Source: Palaemon carinicauda
Lineage: Eukaryota > Arthropoda > Malacostraca > Decapoda > Palaemonidae
Direction of reading: 5' to 3'
Assembly: GCF_036898095.1 (NCBI RefSeq)
Contig: NC_090739.1
Location: 58,527,574 to 58,591,573, forward strand
DNA length: 64,000 bases
Below, in pieces: positions 54,700 through 64,000 of the stretch. The notes beneath the pieces are model-generated. The model did not search any database. It was not told the DNA's origin and saw nothing but the letters and a program-made list of their open reading frames with translations. How positions within the stretch are numbered: the stretch's first letter is position 1; every line of letters starts with the position of its first letter. Position numbers and translations under genes: made by a program.

Positions 54700-55040
54700 T
54701 AAATGGATTTTTTATAAAAATAGAATTTATTTCTATACTCAACTCACCTGATATTCATATACATGCCCAATCTCCTCCCCACTGACTAGTACTAGGTGTC
54801 AAGAGAATAGAAGATAGTTTCCACTTCAAGACACTGATAAAGTATGTGTGGTATACCAACGCCAAGGTTGTTGCCATTAATCACTAGATGGACTCTGTAC
54901 TCTACCTGAGGTCTAAGCCTATTGTAAGGAAAGAAAATAGGAAATTTTTAGTTATTGTGTAAACATCAGTATAAGCCAAGCTTGGAGAGAGAAGCAATAT
55001 GAACATCAGTTAAGCATAGAAATGACAAATTTTATTGTTA
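54700..55040 (+). repeat. DIRS copy F internal complementary region and right inverted repeat
   Basis: 54715-54755 (GAATTTATTTCTATACTCAACTCACCTGATATTCAT) is complementary to the right tip 54997-55035 (ATGAACATCAGTTAAGCATAGAAAT). 54830-54990 pairs with the left end. This is the DIRS arrangement. Confidence 0.75.
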
Positions 55041-57540
55041 AAATTATGCTTTTCCCTTACCTTTACTTTATAACAGCAATAGTTGTCTTTTATCATAACA
55101 TTGTTATTTATGAACTCCTATATTTGGTATCACTCTTCAGTCTTCCATGTTTGTTTCTAAGTGGCTCTACCACTTAGCATTTCCTTTTCCTTTCTTATTT
55201 ATTGAGAGATGTGGGATAATGTATGTGCTATCATAGGCTATGATTTCTAATAGAATATCAAATATTTATTTTTATGAAACTAATGTCATGCCATTTCACA
55301 TAAGGTAGCTTTTTACAGCTTCTATTCCATCTAACACTTAGGAAATGCTGGTGTTTTCTTAATTACAGTATTCAGTCAAGTATATTATTTTTCAATAATT
55401 TGAATATATTTTTTAGAACAGTAATATAAAGGAATAGAAAGCCATAACAGTGCTGTATTATTTCACAAAGGTTAAAAATTATCATATATAGTTGTTTACT
55501 GATGTTGGAATCAATCAAAACATTAGTTTCCCTTCAAAGTTTAGAAGATTTAGAGATAGCAGTTGTAACTATACATGTCGAGTGAACTTCAGCAATTTTA
55601 TATTCTAAAGGCGGTCCTGTTTCTTCTTTACTCCATAAAGGAAAGAACATAACTCTTTTCATATCCATTATTTTTTTTCTTTACAAGTATTTTTTTTTTT
55701 TTAGCATTTGCATATCCTATTCTTTATCCCACTATTTGATCAGGAAAGGAAATATGAAAAGCCATTGAAAATTAAGCATGGCAAAAGTATGTTTGTGTAT
55801 ATTAATAATGCTAAGTATGAAAATTAAGAAGGCTCAATGATTGACTGTAGAAGTTTAATATGAGTGGATAATTAAGTTATGTCATCCATGACGAGGAAAA
55901 ATGTTTGTTTCATATTGTAGGAAAAAATTCTGTCTTTATTTAGTTTGTACATTGTATGTCAGGGAGGAATACAAGTATTCATGATTTTTGGAGGCTACAT
56001 GACAGATAAACTTGAATGTCTTAACAATAAAGGATATTTCTGTATGAAAAATCAGTTCTCAGAGCACATTGTTGTTCTTTGTGTTCAATTTTGTTGTGTT
56101 TTGGGTCTAATCCCTGTGTGATAATGGTGCTGATAATTGACAATGGTTGTTAATCCTGTGAAATTGTGTATCGTTACCAATGTGGATTGTATATACTTAT
56201 GTTCCATTGAGCTTATGCAGAAAATTGAGAAGGGGAATTCTAAATTATTCTCTGTAGAATTATACTAAACACATTTTTGTATTTGATGATATTGTTGATA
56301 ATGATATTGAATACAACATGTATACTCTAGGGTAGGAATTCATGCCAGTTTTCTTGGGAATACATGATTTTTGTGGTATTGTGATGTTGAAATGCTGTTC
56401 CTGGTGCTCAAGGTGCACACCCCTTCTGTTATATCTGTTTAGTTCTGTGGAATTTTCCTAGTTTTATTTTGTATATGATGAGAAAGAGTCTCTTCTGTAG
56501 ATTAGTTACTTAATTAATAAATACCATATGTACACATTGGTTAAGTGATTTTTGTAGGATCTTTTTACTAATGAACTTAGCTCAGTTGTGTGTAAGCATT
56601 TACTTCAATTTGGCTTCTCATTTTATATTGTACCCAAGGGAATTATCAATTTTTCAAATGCTTGGAACAGCATTAAACCACATACAAATTTTGTATTTAT
56701 TTTTACATGTTAGATATGACTCATCACAGAGCAGTGCTACCTTTGTAAAATAACTTATTTATGATAACATGTTTTCATATGTCGTTCTGTAAATACATTG
56801 CAGTACTTCCTTCTTGCTTAAATTCTCCTATACATTATATCTGTACATCATTTCTCATTTTTTGTAAATATCTCGTCTGCTTGGTACAGTAGTTGAATCA
56901 AGTGGTTATTACGATGGCTTGTAGGAAATGTTAGTGATTTATTTTTCTAGTAAACAAGTAGTATTTGTTTCAGTGACCTAATGTACCATGTTTTTCAATA
57001 CTTAAAATAAACTTTCTATGTACTGAGAAATTTTGACTAAACCATGCTAATTAAACAGTTTTAAGTGAATAAATGGTTCCTAAGTGTTGTCAACGATCTC
57101 AAGAACAACTGGAACAATGGAACTCTTTACCCCATAAATTCCAAACCTTGGGATTAATTGATTACATTAAACACCAGCTTGCAGTTGTTGTTTTGTTTAC
57201 ATGTACATGTAGTATATTCTTTACTTCTGTACGTATCTCTTTTTCCTTTTATTGGGTGCTTTTCCTATTGGAGCTTTTGTGTATTCTGCTTTTCCAACTA
57301 GAGTTGTTGCTTTTCTATTAATACAATTTTTGATGGCTTTTCTGTTAATGATATAATATATGATACGACTATACTTTTAATAACAAACTTTACATTAGAA
57401 TGTCTTAGTATTTACGAAGCTGACTTTGCTTCTGAAGATCTTGTTTCAAACAAGGATCCCAAATATTCTCAGAAACTTATCAACTTGAAATAAATATGGT
57501 AAAAAAATCCCTTAACAATACTTTGTCAGAAAGAATGCCT
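55041..57540. other. AT-rich spacer, no gene recognised
   Basis: Only short frames; homopolymer runs. Nothing supported. Confidence 0.5.
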
Positions 57541-58450
57541 TATCAGTTCCAACCTGGCCATCTCCAATGACTGTACTTTGATGCCAAGGAGACCATGTCA
57601 TGGTACAAGGAACAAATGTGCATTGTTATCCAGGCAGGTTTATATGCTAATATATGGGGTGTATAGGACGAAAAATACAAAACCCGGAAAATATTTACTG
57701 AGCTTCGTATGGCAGTGGAGAATGCGTATACGAAATATTTTGTCAAAATTCCTTTTACTTTCACAGTTACAGGGTAATTAGTGAAAATAACCCAGTAAGC
57801 CGGGGAAAACATTGATCCTTACAAGAAAATGCAGTATTTTTTGTTATCGTAAATTTTGACAATTATGAAATTTTTATATAAAAAATTGAGAACAATGGCG
57901 TCTGTATAAATTCCATGAGTCACAAAAAAAGTATTACACCCTTCGGCCTTTAGTGGTAGCACAAACCTCAGGGAGAGTACACGTTTGAGTTTGATCTCTG
58001 ACATTCACTCGTTTTTACGCCTGTTTTTTCTTGGTTTTGGCAAGAATTTCATCATCCTAAAGAGGAAAAGACAATTTCAACATCTCGCTAACATAATGAA
58101 AAAAATTGGCTTTAATAAGAGTTCAGACCGAGAAAGTGGTGTGGATGGAGGAGCAGCCACCTGGCCAGACAGGAGCCTAAAGAAGCAACATATTGAGCAA
58201 AGGGATCTTTGGTTATGATTAAATTATAAGTAACATTGTATTTGTTTATTAATATCCAAAAAAGAACATACAATTCATAATAATCTTGATTAATTGATAT
58301 TGTCTTTATAAAAATACAAAGAAAAACTTTGAACGCCCATATCTCAAAACTATACTTAGTGACCTTCAAATTCTATTTTCTCCCTTAGTTGTAAAGATAT
58401 AGCATGAAAATTTGGTATATATCTAAGAAGGACATTGTAAAACAATAAAA
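57541..58450 (+). other. Unidentified stretch with a small ORF (57985-58218)
   Basis: The 77-codon frame starting MSLISDIHSFLR gives KRKRQFQHLANIMKKIGFNK and ESGVDGGAATWPDRSLKKQ, which looks like real protein rather than random sequence. It has no domain I can name. It may be a fragment of a larger mobile element; no ends were found. Confidence 0.3.
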
Positions 58451-58819
58451 TAAAGCCCCCTTTTCAGATTTTTTTCTTAATTTTTTTCCCTGAGTTATAG
58501 TGTTAATTTTTTTCTATAATGAAAAAATTCATATCTAACCAAAAAATGACTTTTAGCAAAAAAAAACTTCATTTGATTGGAATTCTACATCAGGTCTACA
58601 GTATATGGGGTAGTAATCCCAGGTCTTAAAATTAATTATGAAGGGAGGAGATTGAATTTGAAAAACACTGATTTTCAGGATAAATCACCCTGGCGTCGCA
58701 AAACCGAAGGTCAGAGGCAAAAATCCTATGCAGTTTGGAGATGTCTTAATGTCACCATATTAAGCGGTAAGAATGTCAAAGTCCTGTCCTTAAAAAATTG
58801 CATTAGCTGGCCAGCCCCT

Positions 58820-59176
58820 TATTAGTACTGCAAAGGTCATTTTTTGGGCATCCATATGTACTTCAAACAGTGCACTGTAGGCGTTACATTAAGGTCTTCA
58901 TGACATCCTTTTTTGGCCCCCTGGCACTTTTAACAACAGAATGCCTCTATTTAGTCATAGGGCTTCAGCATGGAATCTCATTTCCTTGTTGAAGCCTTGT
59001 GACGGACAAGAGGGCTCTCAAACTTGGGAGTAATCTTTCCTCGGTTTAATTCTAAATTTCTCTTTTTATTCTATTCCTACTTCTCAACATTACTCCTACA
59101 TCCTAATTTCAACAAATGCCTGTCAGCTTGCTGTCCTAACTTTGAGTAGTATTTCCCTTATTTCTATATTTTCATT

Positions 59177-59180
<4 letters not shown>
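58820..59180 (+). repeat. Dispersed repeat (copy 2) leading into (CT)n
   Basis: 58991-59170 matches 16878-17070 (TTGTTGAA.C.TTGTGACGG.CAAGAGGGCTCTC). The preceding 58830-58985 (CATCCATATGTACTTC...CAGTGCACTGTAG) may be part of the same interspersed repeat. Confidence 0.65.
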
Positions 59181-59254
<74 letters not shown>

Positions 59255-59266
59255 TCTCTCTCTCTC

Positions 59267-59311
<45 letters not shown>
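59181..59311. repeat. (TC)n then (TA)n compound microsatellite
   Basis: About 87 bp of TC followed by about 44 bp of TA. Reading frames of alternating Ser/Leu, Arg/Glu or Tyr/Ile here are artefacts. Confidence 0.98.
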
Positions 59312-59313
<2 letters not shown>

Positions 59314-59320
59314 GCACACA

Positions 59321-61919
59321 CAGTGATACCTCTACATACGGTCTTAATTCGTTCCATGAGCTGCTTCGTATGTTAAAACGATCGTATGTTGGAGCAAATA
59401 TTTCCATAAGAATACACTGTAATTTGTTTAATTCGTTCCTCAGCCTAAAAACCCATGATAACTCCTTAATAAATTGCTACACATAATTACACATAACATT
59501 AATACAATTGAATAATACAGAAATATCTAAAAAAGAATAATAATAAAGAAATAATAAATAAAAAAGGTGTTTTTATTGACACTTTACCTTACAGACAGGC
59601 CAGCGCAGGTGTAGGAATTGCTACGCAGGAGGAGACGGAAGATCAGCGAGGAGGTAGAGACGGCGACTGCGATAACGTACCGTAACTTACTCTAACTTAC
59701 ACTACGTGAACTTTAACCTAACTAAGCTTATCTTTTTTTTCATTTTTATATTTTATATTTTCTTTTACATATTTTTTCTTTTCTATTTTCAATTTGGATC
59801 ACTTTCACTCAATTTGGTCTTTCTTTTCTTTGCTTCACTTTCTTTCTCTTCATCATGATCACTAGACTGCTTCGTAGGTTTTTTAAAGAACCTATCGAGA
59901 GAAAGTTGCTTGGTACGGCTTTTGAGAATTTTTCTAAAGTGTGTTAAACAAACATCATCGAACTGCGCAACTACACGGCAAACCTGAAGTTTCTGTGGGT
60001 GATGCTTATCGATGAAATCAACCACGTGTTGATGATATGCCAACATATGTTTTATTTCAGCCGAACCTAAGATGTGACCTACCTCCTCGATCTCCTCCGA
60101 CTCGCTCAACTGCGCTTGGAACTCATCATGCTTCATGGCTTGCAGCTCCTTGAGCTCCTCGGTGGTGAGCTCTTCATGATGCTCATCGACGAGTTCGGTG
60201 ATGTCATCTTCATCGACCTCCAGACCCAAGGACTTGCCAAGGGATACAATCTCTTCGACGACTTCTTCGACGGCAAGCACAGGTCCAGGCTCGGGGCCAA
60301 AACCTTCAAAATCTCTGGGAGCAACAGCATCAGGCCAAAGTTTCTTCCAAGCTGAATTCAGTGTCCGACGAGTTACTCCCTCCCAAGCCTGATCTATGAT
60401 CTTTAAGCAGTGCACGATATTGAAATAGCTCCTCCAAAATTCACGCAAAGTTAAGTTGGTGCTTTGCGTGACATTAAAGCACTGCTTAAATAAGTGCTTG
60501 GTGTAGAACTTCTTGAAATTAGAGATGACTTGCTGGTCCATGGGCTGGAGGATAGGGGTGGTATTCGGTGGAAGATACAACACTTTGATGAATTTGTATT
60601 GGTCGATGATATCTTCGAGTCCTGGGGGGTGAGCGTGTGCATTATCCAAACAAAGTAAGCACTTCAAAGGCAAATTCCTCTCCTGAAGGTACTTCTTGAC
60701 AGCAGGGCCGAAAACTACGTTTACCCATTCCACAAAGATATGCCTAGTGACCCAAGCCTTAGAATTAGAATGCCATAGAAAATGCAGCAGGTCTTTATTA
60801 ATTCTATGTGCTTTAAATGCCCTAGGGTTTTCGGAATGGTAAACTAACAAAGGCTTAATTTTGCAGTCCCCGCTGGCTTTGGCACAAAGCGCAAGAGTCA
60901 ACCGATCCTTCATAGGCTTATGTCCAGGCATTTTCTTCTCTTCAGCGGTAATGTACATTCGACTAGGCATCTTTTTCCAAAACAGACCGGTTTCATCACA
61001 GTTGAAAACCTGCTGCTCTACGTAGCCTTCCTCCTCCATGATCTTTTCAAACTTTTTAACAAAATCATTAGCAGCCTTGGTGTCCGAACTTGAAGCCTCT
61101 CCATGCCGAACAACTGAATGAATCCCGGTCCGTTTCCTAAATTTCTCGAACCAACCTCGAGACGCCTTGAATGTCTCCGTCGTAGGATCGGTTGAACTCT
61201 CCCCCGTGTCACCCCCAGAGCCCGCCGCCTTCAAGTTACAATAGATAGCGCTGGCCTTCTCACAAATGATCGTTTCAGTGATCGTATCGCCAACAATCTC
61301 CTTGTCCTTTATCCAGATCAACAAAAGGCATTCCATCTCTTCCAGAGTAGGGCTACAACGTTTAGAAATAATGGTGTTCCCCTTTGATGGTTTGACTGCT
61401 TTAATGGCTGCCTTCTGTTTTATGATCGTCGAGATCGTAGACATATTCCGGCCATATTGTTTAGCCAGATCGCTAACATGCACACCTCGCTCATGTTTTT
61501 CTATTTCTTGTTTTAGTTCTAATGAAAGCATTGACTTCTTCCTTTTCTCACCACTACTACTTCCTGAACCAAAACTAAGCTTTTTAGGACCCATGATTAT
61601 ACGTAAAATCAAAAATGAAACGTGAGAAAAGGAAGATAAAAAACACTGTTAATAACGGAGCGAATAGCGAACAATCACACGATGCGCACGAGATGAGAGG
61701 ACTGATCAAGGCGACGCTCGATTGGCGTCCCTCCGATGTGCTGCCGTCTACCGACGTAAACAAGAAACTACGATCGACGCTTCGAGAAAATTCTACATGT
61801 ATGATCTACGTCGTATGTTGGAGCACGACTTCGGGTGTCGAGACGCAAATTTGATCGAATTTTACTTCGGATGTTGGAAAATTCGTATGTAAAGACAATC
61901 GTGTGTAGAGGTTCCACTG
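59321..61919 (-). mobile_element. Tigger-type DNA transposon, copy 1 with intact transposase
   Basis: The left tip CAGTGATACCTCTACATACG and the complement of the right tip, CAGTGGAACCTCTACACACG, are inverted repeats. Further ATACG/TATGTTGGAGC motifs extend inward at both ends. About 2.6 kb; single minus-strand gene. It lies between microsatellites (TC/TA at left, TA at right). The flanking bases do not give a clean TA target duplication, because both sides read ACACA/TGTGT at the tips. Confidence 0.9.
59789..61594 (-). CDS. Tigger transposase, TIGD1-like, uninterrupted
   Basis: 601 codons from the first ATG (61594, MGPKKLS; the dead copy also begins MGPK). Domains: a Ser/Lys-rich start, a pipsqueak-type helix-turn-helix (about 18-65), a CENP-B/Tc5-type DNA-binding domain (about 85-165), then the DDE_1 catalytic domain. 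Catalytic Asp candidates are in NCDETGLF (200), CLDNAHAHPP (317) and QPMDQQVI (353), a DD35D spacing. An acidic segment and a Lys-rich tail (SEAKKRKTK) follow, likely a nuclear signal. It would bind the terminal repeats and cut and paste the element at TA. No stop or frameshift is seen, unlike the copy at 31913. Domestication is possible, but the inverted repeats make an ordinary young transposon more likely. Confidence 0.92.
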   Translation of the reverse strand: MGPKKLSFGSGSSSGEKRKKSMLSLELKQEIEKHERGVHVSDLAKQYGRNMSTISTIIKQKAAIKAVKPSKGNTIISKRCSPTLEEMECLLLIWIKDKEIVGDTITETIICEKASAIYCNLKAAGSGGDTGESSTDPTTETFKASRGWFEKFRKRTGIHSVVRHGEASSSDTKAANDFVKKFEKIMEEEGYVEQQVFNCDETGLFWKKMPSRMYITAEEKKMPGHKPMKDRLTLALCAKASGDCKIKPLLVYHSENPRAFKAHRINKDLLHFLWHSNSKAWVTRHIFVEWVNVVFGPAVKKYLQERNLPLKCLLCLDNAHAHPPGLEDIIDQYKFIKVLYLPPNTTPILQPMDQQVISNFKKFYTKHLFKQCFNVTQSTNLTLREFWRSYFNIVHCLKIIDQAWEGVTRRTLNSAWKKLWPDAVAPRDFEGFGPEPGPVLAVEEVVEEIVSLGKSLGLEVDEDDITELVDEHHEELTTEELKELQAMKHDEFQAQLSESEEIEEVGHILGSAEIKHMLAYHQHVVDFIDKHHPQKLQVCRVVAQFDDVCLTHFRKILKSRTKQLSLDRFFKKPTKQSSDHDEEKESEAKKRKTKLSESDPN

Positions 61920-61920
61920 T

Positions 61921-62103
<183 letters not shown>

Positions 62104-64000
62104 TTTTGGGCTCAAGCCACGACATCCTGATGGAAGGTTCCTTCAGTAGCTTCCTAGGGTATATTTAACTACAGTGGATATTCCCAGAGAATTAAACTGA
62201 AGGTTATCACAGAATTCTAACTTCTGGTGCGAGTACCCTAAAGGTCTCCCTCTAGGATATCGTATATCAACAGGGGACGCATGTATTAACACGCCACAGA
62301 GCTATCTACACCCCATATAGAGGTAACACTTCGATATGGAAAGGTGGCTGAGTAACTGAGGAGCCGTTCCAAAGTTACTCTCATCCGTGGCTGCTTTTGG
62401 TACTCGAGACGTAAACAAACAGGCGCCATTGCTAAATGACGTCACGTCCGTCCTCATCCTTTCGTCTGTAGCTTCTTCGCTAAGTCGGATTTTTCCCAAG
62501 TGATTTCTTTATCAGCTTACATCGCCGTTATGTCGCTACTTTCAGCCTCGCCTTCTTCTGGAAAGTTGATTACCAGGTCCCAGTATTGTTTAAATAAGCT
62601 CTGGCCGTAAAGTAACTTCTACTTTTCCTAAAATATTGTGCTTTGTGGCAGAGCTGTGCCGATACCGGACGCGCCATTTTACGGCGCCGCTGTTCATGTT
62701 GCATGCTTTATTTAGTTAGCCAGAACAGCCTTCTCCGGTCATTTAACTAATTAATATTATTAGTTATTTAGTCTTCATAGCTAGGGAATCGTTATATCGT
62801 GTTTTAGCGCTCATCAGACTCGGTCGTTGTTCGACCCCATACTAGATCGGTAGCTTAGCCCCTAGGCTGGACAGCCTAGTGCTTGTTTTCATGCATGATA
62901 TATATTAGTGTTCCTAAGTTAAGTTATGAAGATTGTGGCATTTTTAAACATACTATTTACTGTGATGTAAGTGTTTTCGCCTTCGGGGACCATATAAGGG
63001 ACCGCGTTGATTGTGTATCAACCCCTCCTAACCTAATGTAGGAACCCTTATATGTTCCCTATTCCCCTTGCCTGCGGGCATTCCCTCTGGGTAGACTTGC
63101 TTTCCCTTCTATATAGGGGAATCTTGTCTACAACCAGAGTATTTATCGCTTCTCTGCCTACCCTAAGGGAATGAACCCCCCTTAGGGTCGTGCCTGAGAT
63201 ATTAGGAAGGGCCCTGCCCTTCCCCAGTTGCACTTGGTTGGGTTACTCCTTCCTCCCTGCAACTAGCGATGTGTCTTTCAGGCTTGCCTAGCCTAGGAGT
63301 TAGTCCTCCTATTCTAGGTTAAGTTCTGCGGGTAGACTCTGTCTTATTATAGTTTGGGACAGTACATTAGTACTGTCCTTGATCTAGGCTACCTATCCTA
63401 GGTTAGGGAGCGTTCTCCCTTACCTTGGTGGCCGTTCTCATGCAGAGTCTCCTCGTTAGAAAGACCCCTTCTTCTCCCTTCCCACCTATCCCTTTGGTGT
63501 AGGCCTGCCTACACACCTTTGTCCTTAGTCCTACAACTCCTCCCTTGGGTGGAGTGGTAGGGCTAACATTGTTCTCCAGCTGAGCTGGCCGCTCTGGTAC
63601 ACATACCCTTCATAGCGTTCTATGGGGGTGGTTGCTGGCGGCGGTCCTGCTGGCATGGGATTCCCCCCTCTTGAGTGCCCTCTATCCCTCCCTTGGGTTA
63701 CCACAGGCACCCGATGTTAGGAGTATCCACTCCTATCATGAGTGCACTCTCTCCGGAGGGATGCCGGAGGGGTATAGGATTTTACCCCTTCCATCCTTCC
63801 TTACCTTTCTCTCTTTCTATCTTGGTGCCGGTCCCTTGCCATCTCTACTGCCGGCGATAACCGCCACTACCTCAGGTGACCTTCATTCATAAGATGCCTT
63901 CCCCCCATAAGACGTCAGCCTTCCGTGTGCCGGAGGCTGCCGCCTTCCGTCGACATACCGCCGACGTCCCACCCCTCATTTTTACCTAGTAACAGCCGGC
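62104..64000. other. Unidentified, GC-richer, probably repetitive sequence
   Basis: Begins TTTTTGGGCTCAAGCCACGACATCCTGATGG-like, sharing CCTGATGGAAGGTTCCTT with 6760-6783. From 63000 it is C/T-rich with many CCTAACCTA/CTAGGTTAG-like words and short frames only (the longest is 86 codons, 63632-63892). This could be the 5' part of another retroelement continuing past the window. I see no domain. Confidence 0.35.

Larger units (their letters stand above)
49440..55040 (+). mobile_element. DIRS-like element, second family, copy F
   Basis: The left end (49440-49670) and right end (54830-55040) are inverted relatives. ATTAATGGCAATAACCTTGGCG at left corresponds to the complement of CGCCAAGGTTGTTGCCATTAAT at right, with further matches outward (AACTAAAAAT, AAGCTTG). 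RT, MT-like and recombinase remnants lie between in plus orientation. It is the same family as copies C and E by terminal and protein similarity. Confidence 0.85.

Noticed and set aside
59123..59486. Arg/Glu and Ser/Leu repeat frames across the TC tract
   Set aside because: Microsatellite artefact; stopless in several frames on both strands.
63000..63400. Telomere-like CCTAA words
   Set aside because: Scattered, not in tandem; no (TTAGG)n array.

Overview
The window is eukaryotic nuclear DNA dominated by transposable elements. It holds one recognisable host-gene 3' end, long AT-rich spacers and many (TA)n/(CT)n microsatellites. The mix of DIRS-type retroelements, an I-like LINE with RNase H, Tigger DNA transposons, an env-bearing Ty3/Gypsy-like element and AT/CT microsatellites fits a decapod crustacean (shrimp, crayfish or crab). 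That host is an inference from repeat style; no host marker proves it.

Layout: 1-5420 is a 5'-cut, decayed DIRS-like tyrosine-recombinase retrotransposon (copy A). 5421-7433 is spacer with a tandem duplication, DNA-transposon ends and a (TA)n tract. 7842-14395 (minus strand) is a broken Ty3/Gypsy-type element with gag, protease, RT-RNase H-integrase and an env-like gene. 14402-17690 is spacer. 17690-20041 and 27012-29796 are the two halves of one LINE, split by DIRS copy B (20042-27011). 29809-36550 is a degenerate DIRS element of a second family (E) carrying a ~766-bp tandem duplication and interrupted by a dead Tigger transposon (31616-34247). 36954-37238 and 37498-37617 are the last two coding exons of a host gene on the plus strand, followed by AT-rich sequence that probably starts its 3' UTR. 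39430-44815 (C) and 49440-55040 (F) are two more second-family DIRS elements, each with inverted terminal repeats. The spacers around them hold small MITE-like elements. 59321-61919 is a Tigger element with an uninterrupted 601-codon transposase on the minus strand. 62104-64000 is GC-richer sequence I could not identify.

How parts work together: DIRS copy B shows the classic plan of left inverted repeat, gag, overlapping RT/RNase H, tyrosine recombinase, internal complementary region and right inverted repeat. Its internal complementary region joins the complements of both element tips, as expected of a template for circle formation. Removing copy B restores the LINE reading frame with no target duplication. 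The Ty3/Gypsy-like element has an env-like third gene with a signal-peptide start just after a splice-acceptor-like site, pointing to an errantivirus-like ancestor, but it carries several frameshifts and stops. The only mobile protein that still reads through completely is the Tigger transposase at 59789-61594.
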